Shown here in pieces: positions 48,425 to 58,789 of a stretch of 64,000 nt of DNA. The notes under the pieces were generated by a model that had not been told where the DNA came from, did not search any database, and worked only from the letters and a program-made list of their open reading frames with translations. This stretch comes from Apostichopus japonicus (Eukaryota > Echinodermata > Holothuroidea > Aspidochirotida > Stichopodidae): the NCBI RefSeq assembly GCF_037975245.1, contig NC_092562.1:7417001-7481000 (forward strand). Reading direction: 5' to 3'. Within the stretch, counting starts at the first letter, position 1. Each line of letters starts with the position of its first letter. The translations under genes were made by a program, and so were the position numbers.

Positions 48425-49386
48425 GCTTTCTGGTCACTTCGCCCAACAACCATTTCGCCCAACTGCCATTTTGCCCAACTAGCATGGTCATTTTGCCCAA
48501 CCAGCATGGTCATTTCGCCCAACCAGCATGGTCATTTCGCCCAACCTTGTTGGTCATTTCGACCAACCATTTTTTTACTCATATTCAGTCAGAATAATAT
48601 CACTTTTTCTATTTCACTAGTTCAATTTGATTTATTTTGGGTTATATTACTTTGTGGTAGGTAAATAAAGTGATGTCCGTTCGTATACATAGTTTTAATC
48701 TAATGTTATACAAACAAAGGGGAATCGGTCTCCATAAAAAACTATCAAACCTAACCCCTAAAAAACTGATCCATCCTAACGACTGTAACCACGACTTCAA
48801 GTTTCCTTAAAGGGTCTGTAGACTCGCGTAAAAAGAATCGTCTAATGCCAGTAATCTGACCTAGTTTCAAAAGAGGTGTAACAGAAGTGTTAGACACCAC
48901 CATCGATCCCAGAAAATACACACACAGCTTGCTACTGTCGGTAATTAGACACTAGTGTACAGTCAGTAAATACAGCTGAGGTCAATACCCACGGCACAGT
49001 GTATAAACGATACAGCGATGGACATCTCAGGTCCAGCTAAAGATAACAAGGTATCACGTTTCATTACTGTCTGCATTTTGTAGCGGCACGAACAAAACGT
49101 CACTTGCAAGCAATGGAAAGATAACTTTTTCAGATGGCCGCACGCGGTTTGGGGCGAGTCTTCAATGCCTTTAATATTCGGTTCGTATTCCGTAACGTTT
49201 CCTTATTAAATTGACCAACCCATAGAAGTATCCCCGTCCGTTATATTGAAGTACAATATTTAATCAATGTTGGCCGAATAACCAGCAAGGTTGGGCGAAA
49301 TGACCAGCAAGGTTGGGCGAAATGGTAAGGTTGGTCGAAATGGTAAGGTTGGTCGAAATGGTTGTTGGGCGAAGTGACCAGCTTCC
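48425..49386. mobile_element. Foldback element of TTCGCCCAACC repeats, copy 2
   Basis: 962 bp, the same family as 34427-35394: it begins GCTTTCTGGTCACTTCG and ends in the inverse, with arrays of CATTTCGCCCAACCAGCATG units at 48430-48568 and inverted at 49270-49375. The interior shares tttaatctaatgttatacaa and gttcgtattccgtaacgttt type sequence. An exact 8-bp duplication is not visible (CTAT is shared), suggesting decay at the ends. A unique internal segment (48810-49160) is absent from copy 1. Confidence 0.82.
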
Positions 49387-49980
49387 GCTATTACTAACGT
49401 AAATTCTTGTACACCACTGAAACCGGGGTCGGCATAAGTTTACACAAGGGCGCAGACATGTTGTTTATCCAGGAAATACCTGTGATTGGCTGAAACCCTA
49501 AAGCTTTTCTGAGATCTATTTTGATTGGTGCTAACATTCTGTGACAACTTCGTGTGGATCGCTGCCAAGCACACCTGCTTGAAGTAAGCAGACATTACAA
49601 ACGGACAATAAGAACAGACAATAAGGTAGCATACGCCCATTAAAAGCCCCATTGACGTGTGGTCTCATTGAGTAATGTGGTCTCTAAGTCTAGATAGAAG
49701 TTTTCACTAGCTACAGTAAACGATACCCATCACTGGATAGCTGACAAGTTGGCCTTTCATGGTACCATCAATTTTCCGTATCATGACCATATAGATTTTT
49801 TGCTATCTGAGCCGGAAGTTTTTGTCACTTGTAAACAAACCTCTTCACTGAGTGGTAAACAATTTTCCTACGCTGCTCCTGGGAGGCCTAAAGGGGTAAA
49901 AAATTGCCTCAATTGACCCATGCTCTTCAACATGCAAGCCACAATAAACTAGATCATGATTGATAACAGGTCAAAAAAGA
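49387..49980. other. Gap before the Gypsy LTR
   Basis: About 49482-49528 matches 23918-23962 inverted, so a dispersed repeat is present. No gene. Confidence 0.45.
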
Positions 49981-50582
49981 TGTTCTCCTGCTGCTTTTTG
50001 GCACTTTTCCTGAAGGAGAACAATCGAGCGGATGGATATAGACTCTAATAGGAGTATGCCACCTTAAGGAGAAAAGCTAAGACCGCTCTCTTATTTCTAG
50101 CGGACAACAAGCAACGGTGAAGGTGCGTTGGTACTCAATAATTGTTTGTAAATCAAATTTATGGTACAATTCATACCACTAATGCAATGTGTATAATTAA
50201 TAATCTTTGTCATAAGAATAGCAAAGAAGTGTGAAAAATATCACAAGATAGAGAATTGTCCCTTCTGTCACTCTCATCATATTTGATATCGGTGATGTAA
50301 CTTCTGTCTTCGCCAAATTTTGATTACCAAAAAATTCTATAAATGATTGTAAATAAATTTCACTACAGCGTGTACAAACTGCCATTAGAACGCAGTCACT
50401 AGAGAAATGTTTAAAATTAATTATCTTTAGTTAAATAGCAATAGTTAGATAGTGCGACATCACAAATAGAGCAATGTCTTTTCTATTGCCCTATTAATGT
50501 TTGATATCGGTGACATAACTTCCATCTTCGCCAAAATTTTGATTGCAAGATATAATTCTATTTCTATGCATATTCAATAACA
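49981..50582 (-). repeat. 3' LTR of Ty3/Gypsy element
   Basis: 602 bases starting TGTTATTGAATATGC and ending GCAGGAGAACA on the minus strand, so bounded by TG...CA. It is preceded by a purine-rich tract AAAGAAAGGGGGATATAA (50600-50583), the expected plus-strand primer. It contains an internal duplication of about 215 bp (ggcgaaga-gaagttatgtcaccgatatc occurs twice). No matching 5' LTR was found in the window. Confidence 0.7.
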
Positions 50583-50689
50583 TTATATCCCCCTTTCTTT
50601 AATAAGTTGGGAGTCTTAGATAGGCTACAATTCAATTAAACTTTCTTAATAATTACAAGGGCTTTGCCCTTTGTGTGAGTCTGGTAGTA

Positions 50690-51062
50690 TTTCAAATCAA
50701 TACTACACAACTTATAAATTACAAATTATAAATCCAACATCACTCTCTTCTTTACTATCGGACCAGACCTAGTAACATAAACATCTTGTGGGTCTGAACT
50801 TTCTGTTTCTGGTGCCAGAATATTTTCTATTCTGAACTGGGTCAGAGTTATGGGTTATGTTTCCTATTTCTCCTCAGGATTCCGCCTGAGTCGGTTTGAA
50901 TTTCATACAATCGTGGTTCATGTCTTTCACGGCTTTGCTGTTTTATCATGATAGAATTTCTGTGCGTTTTGCCTATCCTGCATATGCTCAAAAATTGAAT
51001 CATGTTCAACATTCTTATTTTGTACTCTGACAGGATGAGTAGATTTCACTTTATGATTGAGC
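50690..51062 (-). pseudogene. Gypsy integrase C-terminal part
   Basis: From the insertion site it continues HKVKSTHPVRVQNKNVEHDS, FEHMQDRQNAQKFYHDKTA, then after a stop a tail ending VYVTRSGRIVKKRVMLDL, a common end for Gypsy Pol. It is joined to the 52819-53180 part by removal of the hAT element and one 8-bp duplication copy. Confidence 0.8.
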
Positions 51063-52135
51063 CAGGGGCGGCGATTTGTTTCAAATATTGGGGGGGGGGG
51101 GACATTTGCTTGGGTGCAGGCGAATTACTATCTAAGCGGAGCGCCACCATTGGTTGGCGCGTTGCGTACAAGAAAATTTCTGGTTTTGATAGCCCCCAGA
51201 TCACCGGAAATGGCACTTCTCGGGCTTGAAAATGACCAACCAGATGTACACTTTTCGCCTGAGAACCAAGCTTTTCCCAATAGTTTTTTTTCATTCATAA
51301 CCTTTTTCAAGATTGTCACCAGTCACACATCATGTTCGACCTCATCACATCTCCTGTGGATCATTGCTTTTGTAGGTAATTCTACGTAACGCCCCACAAT
51401 ACCCGCCAGCCCCATTTTCAAGGTTTTAAGCCCATTATTTGTTCAGAATTTGTATAATAAATTCACTTCAAAACATACCCATAATGTTGCACAAAATTTC
51501 ATCTATGGACAACCAATATAGAAAAACCCCCTTCAACCCTTAACAGACCGGTAAAAATTGCACGAGTAGAGGGAAGTATGATAAAGAATGTTGGTCAACG
51601 AATTTTCGAAAATTCAGACACAGTTAATTTACTGGTGTACAATTATTAAAACCTCTTATAACGGCTACTATAAAACTTCGATATCATAAAAAAAATATGC
51701 TCGAGGGGGCGGTCTACACCCTTCGCCCCCCCCCTGGCTACGCGCCTGCGGTTAGAAATCTCGTAGGAAACAGGCCAAATGGAAACCCAGTGAACCCATA
51801 GCGATGTGGATCATAAATATGATTGTACGTACTTTTACTCATACACAAGAGATGTACAGACATGATAATAATCATGAGTGACAACATGCTATACGGTCAC
51901 AGGTCACAGAAACGACCACGAAGAGTCATTTACCTCATGCAGCATGTGTTGGATGAAGTTTTAGCCACCGCCAAATATGATTTGGATAAATAATCTCACG
52001 CATTATTTTCTATTTATAGTCACAAAAAAAAATTATGCCACCAAATATTGGGGGGATATTAGTTACTATTAGATACTACCGTATATTCCCCACCTAAAAT
52101 ATTGGGTGGGACATTTCCCCCCGCCCCCCATGATT

Positions 52136-52178
<43 letters not shown>

Positions 52179-52199
52179 CCCGCCCCCCCCCCCATGATT

Positions 52200-52233
<34 letters not shown>

Positions 52234-52818
52234 AATCATGGGGGGGGGGGCGGGGGGACATGTCCCCCAATATTTTAGGTGGGGAATATACGGTAGTATC
52301 TAATAGTAACTAATATCCCCCCAATATTTGGTGGCATAATTTTTTTTTTTACATATGGTTGCTACAGCCCTATTTTCCTCGGCAAACCAAATTTCATTAC
52401 GGATGCGGTCCGTCTAGCTATTCATTTCGAAAAAAAGTAAAAACTACTTTCGGTCATATATAGTAACAAATTGTGACACGGTTAGACAGGCGCCTTGCGA
52501 GGGATTTGCCAAGGGAGGGGCGAAGCTTGTAGGCAAACTATATAAGCGTAGCGCCACCATAAGTTGGCGCGAAGCGCAAAGAAAATTTTGGCCGAAAATG
52601 CCTCCCAGATCGCTGGAAATGGCACTTCCCATGCCTTGTAAGTTGCATCTAAGCATTTTCTACTTTGAAATTTCTAGCGATATCATAAAAAAAATACAAA
52701 CAATATGCTAAAAAAAAACTATGCCACCAAATATTGGGGGGGATATTAGATACTATATCCCCCCACCTTAAATATTGGGGGGACATGTCCCCCGTCCCCC
52801 CCATGATCGCCGCCCATG
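51063..52818. mobile_element. Full-length hAT-type element B, 1756 bp
   Basis: It begins CAGGGGCGGCGATTTG and ends ATCGCCGCCCATG, with the perfect duplication GATTGAGC (51055-51062 and 52819-52826). Nearly identical to element A over 51063-51720 and 52370-52818. A CTGGCTACGCGCCTG end near 51729-51743 and a large AT-centred palindrome at 52023-52351 mark further insertions or internal rearrangement. The shared module appears twice. No transposase found. Confidence 0.88.
52023..52351. repeat. Large palindrome with (AT)n core
   Basis: The left arm, from AATTATGCCACCAAATATTG through the GCCCCCCATGATTTAAAT block, is repeated inverted at the right with few differences. The centre consists of two AT dinucleotide tracts separated by a C-run. 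Arms are about 115-120 bp. Confidence 0.9.
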
Positions 52819-53180
52819 GATTGAGCAGTAGTTCTGCTGGAGACGGTATTTTACTGTCTACAGGCGTTGCTCTAAGACATAATAAGGCTAGATAAACATC
52901 TGTATTTGTTTGCTTTGCCTTGACCATCATCTTTTTTTATGATTTGAACTTGTCTCTCTATGAAACCATTAGATTAAGGATACATAGGACTCGAGGTAAT
53001 ATGACTAAAGTTCCATTGTTATGCAAAATCCTTAAAGCTTTGGCTTGAGTATTGACTTCCATTGTCAGATACTAGCTTTTCAGGTATACCATATTCTGAA
53101 AACACACTTTGGCACATATCAATTACTGTATTACTAGTAGATTTGCCTTTAGGTATAGACTTGACAATAAAGAATTTCGG
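52819..53180 (-). pseudogene. Gypsy integrase core, 5' part
   Basis: VFSEYGIPEKLVSDNGSQYS carries the second catalytic Asp (codon 53066-53064), and SNGFIERQVQ carries the Glu (codon 52958-52956); exactly 35 residues separate them, the D35E spacing of retroviral-type integrases. The frame runs to the hAT insertion at 52818 and resumes at 51062. Confidence 0.85.
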
Positions 53181-53720
53181 TCTGGGTGCACACCTTGTGA
53201 GTCATAAATTGATCCAAAGAATTTAATACTAGGCTTCTTGATTTCCCACTTCTCATAATTGAACACAAGTCCCTTCTCTCTTGCCACTTTCATGAGCCTT
53301 TTGATCATGTTCTTCCTCTGTTTTGCCATACACACCTATGTCATCTGAAATTCCCATAGTACCTGGACATAACTCCAAAATTTGATCCATCTTTGCCTAA
53401 AATATGTCATGACTAACAGACAAGCCGAATGGCAGTCTTTTAAATCTGTACCGTCCATATGGACTATTAAAAGTAGTTTAAGGAAACTGGATTCTTAATC
53501 CAACATGATAGACCAATACCCATGGCTAGCATCTAATTTGGAGAATACGGTACTGTGTGAAAGCTTATGAGTAAACTTCCTCCAATGTTGGGGTTTTATG
53601 GTAAGTACGTTTTATGGCAGAGTTTAAGTCTTTGGAGTCTAGGCATACACGCCATTTCCCATTGGCTTTGTTGGGAGTACACTACACTAGAGACCCAATC
53701 GGTTGGCTCTGTTACAGATT
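53180..53720 (-). pseudogene. Gypsy reverse transcriptase remnant
   Basis: Fragments in several frames: WRVCLDSKDLN near 53670, SPYGRYRFKRLPFGLS near 53450, and a catalytic box SDDIGVYG near 53345 in which the usual first residues are altered. Then the ORF 53335-53180 gives KPSIKFFGSIYDSQGVHPD, the end of the palm/thumb. After that the sequence switches to integrase. Confidence 0.8.
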
Positions 53721-54507
53721 CAATTACACCTAGTTTCTCCATCTCATCTAATTCTTTCTTTAAATCATCTGTTATTTGTATTGGACATCTACAAGCAGCA
53801 TGAACTACCGGTGGAACATCTGTGTTTATAGCAATATGTTTTTCCTTCTAATTTGCCAATCCCTTCAAATCTATCAGGGTATAATTTTCTTAAGTCATCT
53901 GCAGTGTCAATTTTAGTGGTATCAACAGACACTCCACAATGCAAAGTAACTAACTTCAATAATAGGGATGAATTTAATCCCAAAATAGCTAGACCTTTGA
54001 CATCAGCAACATAAAATTTAGTTTCTATAGTTCTAATACGAAACTCGCACTTTAAGGTATGAGTACCGAAATGATGTATGATGCTATCATTGTATTAGCC
54101 ATGACCATGGTTTTCATGGCTGATCACCTATAGCTATGTTCAGGGTGACAACAGCTTGATTATCAGCTAATTTTTGAGGACCATTTATATTGTAAATATA
54201 TGCGGATTCAAACTGAAGGTTTTCTGCACCTCTGTTTAGACGACAATCACTCTGGTTTACAAAGTTAGTGACATATGCATGTGCATTTATCAAACTGTTT
54301 ACATGTCGCTAACCTTGGGGCTTGCGAGGCTTAAACTGCTACTTCCCCTTTTTGGTTTATCACCCTTTCCATCACGTTTCTTTTGTCTACATACCAATGG
54401 TTTGGCTTTCCATAATAATTACAATTTGTCCCTTCGGCCGGACACTTCCCCCTGTGTGGATAATTTCGTCCACACCTAACACACTTTTGGGTATTTCCAG
54501 GATGGAC

Positions 54508-54905
54508 TTAACCTTTGTGCACATAGTCTACAGAAATAGAGGGTGAATTTAATGCTTCCATATGTATCCTTGTAGCCTCATATATTCTTGCTACATCTAA
54601 TACATCATCAAACTTTAAGGTTTCATCTTTGCCTAACAGAATTTGTTGCACCTTCTTCTGTGATGCGCCAATTATTAACTGTTTAATCAGTCTACTTTCA
54701 AGCTCAGTTGTAATAAAGTTACATTTACTACCCAGGATTCGGCAGTGGGTTATGAAGTTATCAACATTTTCAGAAGGCATATGTCTGAATTTTTGAAGTT
54801 GGAACCTGCTAAGCCGATAATTTGTCTTCGGTTCATTGAAGTGTTTCTCAAACAAATTGAAAATTTCATCACGACTTTCACGTTGTGTGTCTGTAACATT
54901 TCATG
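54508..54905 (-). pseudogene. Gypsy gag remnant
   Basis: It encodes FEKHFNEPKTNYRLSRFQLQ, a capsid-like helix-rich region with FRHMPSENVDNFITHCR, then LIKQLIIGASQKKVQQILL, the typical tail of Ty3/Gypsy Gag. Downstream, near 54360-54510, are Cys and His residues of a CCHC-like knuckle with stops between. Confidence 0.8.
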
Positions 54906-55786
54906 TATCAAAAGTGTTAATACCCTGCTGGCCTGTCATATCATAGTATATGTTCTATTATAATGTTTCACATGTCATTTCACTTCATATTGTTGTGTGC
55001 ACCCTTCTCGTTTCATGCCTTAACTTATCAGCACGTTATAAATAAACACCGATTAATCATACATAAATATCTCAGTCATCTTTACTCATCGAGTCCTCTT
55101 GGAGCCAACCAAATATCACCCGCTAATATTACATGGCCCATCCACAATAGTACATATGTGACTTGTATCTTGCCTCATTTAGCAGATTGTGCCATGGACC
55201 ATCAAACATTAGACAACAATGCTTTTTGAAATTTCGAAATGTTGGCAAGTCACTTGAATTCCAATCAAATGTTGGTGGAGATACAACATGTGAGTCCCCC
55301 ATTTTGGTAACAACGTAGTTTGAATACTAACAACTAGTGTAACTTTTGCTATTTTCCCCAGGTTTGATTGTACTTATGCTTTTATACCGTAGCTTATATA
55401 GGCCCATGTATGACTGTTTATCACTAGTAGTAGTAGTACTAGCACTACACCAAATAGACAATACTACAAGCTTATACTACTTTGTACGAACTTAGCTTAA
55501 TGTTACGTAACACTCACCAGGTTTGTTCACCAGGTATGCAACAATATTCTAGTACATGATATTTTATTTACGACAGTCATAACAAATTCGTCTTAGTTCA
55601 TAAAGAGTATCTGTTGGAAACTCCATCAGTTCAGGTCACCCTCTGCACCAACGTACGTTGAGGTTGTAATCCGACAGCCGGTGGACTGGACCAGAAACAA
55701 GTCTTGCACCTTGTACAGCACACTGCATATGATTAAGATCACCACACTTTCAGCGTATGGAAACTGACCGTTGTGAAGTTAGTTAC
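54906..55786. other. Stretch between Gypsy gag and LINE
   Basis: The expected 5' LTR and primer-binding site of the Gypsy element should be here but were not recognised; no similarity to 49981-50582 was seen. No gene. Confidence 0.45.
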
Positions 55787-55798
55787 TTATTCCGCGTT

Positions 55799-56184
55799 TA
55801 CTGGGTGTCTGGTTGCAGAGGGACCTTACTCCAATTGGAAAAGTTACCATTGTTAAAGCCCTTGGGCTTTCATAGTTGGTTTATCTCATTCAAATTCTTC
55901 CAAATCCCCCACACGAGTTTATAACAGAACTAGATGCCATTATTTTTCGTTTCATTTGGAGTGGGAAACCCGAAAAAATTCGCCGTCCCTCTATGATTGG
56001 TACTATCAGTTCAGGTGGACTAAATGTCACACATACTAAGTATTTTATTCATAGCCTTAAGTGTACCTGGGTGAACAGATATAACAACAGTAGCGATAAC
56101 TACTGGAAACTGTTTTTCGATTTTCATTTGAAAAAGTACGGCAAATCCCTATTGTTTAACTGTAATTATAAAATAAACGACATT
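55799..56184 (+). pseudogene. LINE RT ORF, first piece
   Basis: From the truncation point the frame reads WLQRDLTPIGKVTIVKALGL, a stop at 55873-55875, then LVYLIQILPNPPHEFITELD, FRFIWSGKPEKIRR and GGLNVTHTKYFIHSLKCTW. These are the linker motifs (QRDLT..GK, FIW.GK, GGL) after the RT palm in L1/Tx1-type LINEs. Confidence 0.9.
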
Positions 56185-56819
56185 CAATGGCGTAGGAAGG
56201 TACTTTTGAGTGGGGGGGGGGGGCTGAAGACTGATGGCCGGCCTGGGGCATAGGCGTACGGGACCATTTCAGTTTGGGGGGGGGCAGACTTTTTTGTGCC
56301 CGAAAGTTCCCGTAACACTATCTAAGCGGAGCGCCACCATCGGTTGGCGCGTAGCGTACAAGAAATTTTTGGCACACAATGCCTCTCAGATTGCCGGAAA
56401 CGGCACTTCTGAGGCCTTGCAAGTTGCATCTAAACATTCTTTATTTTATAATCTCACGTTTTAGAAATTTAAACTTCCCCAAAAATCTGGTAAATTAGAA
56501 GAAGAAAAAATGGTAATATCACTTTGAAGGGGAAAAATGGGACAGTATATTTTTTAAGCTCCTATTTAGTTACCTTATTTATTATTTTAACACAGTACTC
56601 AGCTACCTCCAGAAAAAAAACATACATTGTTCAACGACACGTAGGCGGGATAATGTCGCTGTGTCGGGTGAGACTGCAATTCGTCTCACAAAAAGTATAA
56701 AATATAGCAAAGAATATGATAAACCTGTACCTCTAGGCTTGTAGGCACTCCCCCCCCCCCTCCCCGCCATCCATGAAAAAGAAAATGTTTCTTATACACT
56801 CATGTCGGAGATGTCCAGG

Positions 56820-56981
56820 CAAGGGCGGCGGAAGCACTTTTAATCTTGGGGGCACCGACATCAAAGGGCACTTTGCAGAAATTTGATTGGACTGATGCAG
56901 CCTGATATTTAGTACCCTTTATAACTTGAGGAAAAGGGGGGCACGTGCCCCCTGTGCCCCCCCCCGGTTCCGCTGCCCTTG
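56820..56981. mobile_element. Third-level nested MITE, 162 bp
   Basis: The ends are CAAGGGCGGCGGAAGC and, inverted, CAAGGGCAGCGGAACC, flanked by GTCCAGG (56813-56819 and 56982-56988). The interior includes a G-run/C-run palindrome. Confidence 0.85.
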
Positions 56982-57173
56982 GTCCAGGTATACAATTGAC
57001 TAGTTAGGAAAAAAAATCGATCGTCAAAAAGCGTGGTAGCCCAGATGAACTGCCCTTACGGTGGCGTTACACGGAAATATTCGGGCATCATGATGCTAAA
57101 TATAGAAAATCATGGAATTGTCGGGCAAAAATGAAAAAGATTCGGGCAAGCTACTGCATATTTATTTATATAT

Positions 57174-57314
57174 TCCAAAGGACAAGAAATTCGGGCAAAA
57201 GTCCTGAAAAATTCGGGCAGCCTAAGAGGAGAAAAAATATATATATTTTTTTTCTCCTCTTAGGCTGCCCGAATTTTTCAGGACTTTTGCCCGAATTTCT
57301 TGTCCTCTGGAAAT
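57174..57314. repeat. Long near-perfect hairpin
   Basis: AGGACAAGAAATTCGGGC onwards is repeated in inverse on the other side of a short ATATAT centre (about 57237-57246), with arms of roughly 60-65 bp differing at very few positions. Each arm contains ATTCGGGC twice or more. Confidence 0.93.
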
Positions 57315-57652
57315 TTGGGGGGGGGCAGCCTGCCCCTGCCCCCGCCTCGTACGCCTATGCCTGGGGGAGGGGTCTAAGGGGAGGGGGTGTCCAGGTGGCC
57401 TCAGATGCAATTTGGTGCAATATAGCACACTTCAACACCCACTCCATTTTGTAAAGAATTTTGCATTTTCACCTGGCCTTAGATGCAATTTGGTGCTTCA
57501 AATGAGATTTTTTTCTCATTTGGAAATGAAAAAGGGGTTTTCTGACTTGCGGAGCGGGGGGGGGGCGGAACGATACTTCCGCCCCCCATATTTTTCACTG
57601 GGGGGGGGGCTGGCGCCCCCAGCCCCCCGGTTCCTACGCCCTTGACGACATT

Positions 57653-58618
57653 CATATTAGTAATGCATTTATTTATGATGTCTGCCATGCATGGTCATTG
57701 CACTCTTTTATTACGCCTAATTCCAACTATGGTGAACAGATAATTTGGAACAATTCGTTTATTAAAATTAACAATAAGATGGTATTTTACAACTCAATGT
57801 TCCTAAAAGGTATTTGGCAGGTGAAACATCTGTTTGACAATGACAATCGTCCATTGTCAATACTGCGTTTCAAAGAGAAGTATAGATTAGATTATTGCCC
57901 ATTTACTGTTTACTATGGAATTATTTCGTCTATCCCTAGAGCATGGAAGGATGGACTGATGAAGGTTTACAAGGATATTGTTGATAGCTCTAGTGAATAT
58001 CCCCAATTTATTCCCTCTGTCTCTAAACATATTTATAATAGTCTTATTACTCGTGTTAGCACTCCTCCTGCGGCTGTAGCCAAATGGAATCTTTATTTTA
58101 ATATCACAGCCACCCAATGGGAGAAAAATTTTCAAGCCCCGTTTCGCTCTGTCAGAGATTCCAAGATGCAATATTTTCAATTTCGCTTCCTCCATCGCAT
58201 TATTGGAACAAACCACTACCGTCATAAAATAGGGCAAATCGATAACCCACGATGTCACTTTTGTGGCCGCTATGACGAAACCCTGTTACATCTGTTTTGG
58301 GACTGCCCTATTATATCGAACTTTATTTTAGATGTGGAGCAAGCTATTTTTGGCAGACAATTTATACTTTCGAAGAATGACATTTGCTTTAGGTTTCATT
58401 ATTCTGTAAATCACCCATATAATTTCTTAATTTTTCATCTCAAGTACTTCATCTTCAGCAAGAAAAATTCGAACACGGAAATGAGATGTAGCGGTTTTTT
58501 ATATAAGTTAAAATTTGCTATTAAACTTGAGAAAGAACTCAAGCAAAGAGGCAAAGCTTTCATTTCTTACGAGCAGTTAAAAGACTCATTTAGTAATTGC
58601 ACTATACTGTTCAGTTAA
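57653..58618 (+). pseudogene. LINE RT ORF, second piece with zinc knuckle
   Basis: It continues with HISNAFIYDVCHAWSLHSFI and runs open to a TAA at 58616-58618. CHFCGRYDETLLHLFWDCP is the reverse-transcriptase-associated zinc-binding motif (CxxC...HxxxxC). Apart from the stop in the first piece it is intact, implying a fairly recent insertion. Confidence 0.9.
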
Positions 58619-58789
58619 TATCGATTCATCATGGTTTTTGTATGTACCTATCATTACTTGTAAAAGGTTTTTGACCTTCTTGTATTCAAATATGTTCGAA
58701 TTGGCACAAGAATGTTACCAATAAAGAAATGTTACCAAGCGTGGTTAAAAAAAAATATAAAAAAAATAAAAAAATTATTCCGCGTTCCT

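Larger units (their letters stand above)
50583..54905 (-). mobile_element. Ty3/Gypsy retrotransposon, degenerate
   Basis: Read on the minus strand: gag remnant (54905-54508), a Cys-rich knuckle region (about 54510-54360), a degenerate protease zone, RT core (about 53720-53180), integrase core and tail (about 53180-52819 continuing at 51062-50690), then the purine tract and LTR. RNase H and the integrase N-terminal zinc domain are missing. Many stops and shifts show it is dead. A hAT element interrupts the integrase. The 5' LTR was not found. Confidence 0.85.
56249..57359. mobile_element. Second-level nested element
   Basis: The ends are CATAGGCGTACGGG and, inverted, CATAGGCGTACGAG, with CCTGGGG on both sides (56242-56248 and 57360-57366), a duplication of 7-8 bp. 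It contains the shared module (about 56320-56430), a third-level insertion and a long hairpin. Confidence 0.82.
56185..57644. mobile_element. Outer hAT-type element inside the LINE
   Basis: The ends are CAATGGCGTAGGAAG and, inverted, CAAGGGCGTAGGAAC. The 8-bp duplication ACGACATT is perfect (56177-56184 and 57645-57652) and interrupts the LINE reading frame. The own sequence is short, because 56249-57359 is a second insertion. Confidence 0.88.
55799..58774 (+). mobile_element. L1-like LINE, 5'-truncated, with nested insertions
   Basis: The insertion is flanked by a perfect 12-bp duplication TTATTCCGCGTT (55787-55798 and 58775-58786) and ends in an A-rich tail, the mark of target-primed reverse transcription. 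Its own sequence, about 1.5 kb, encodes only the C-terminal part of the RT ORF. It is split at 56184 by a hAT element; without the element and one duplication copy the frame continues. Confidence 0.92.
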
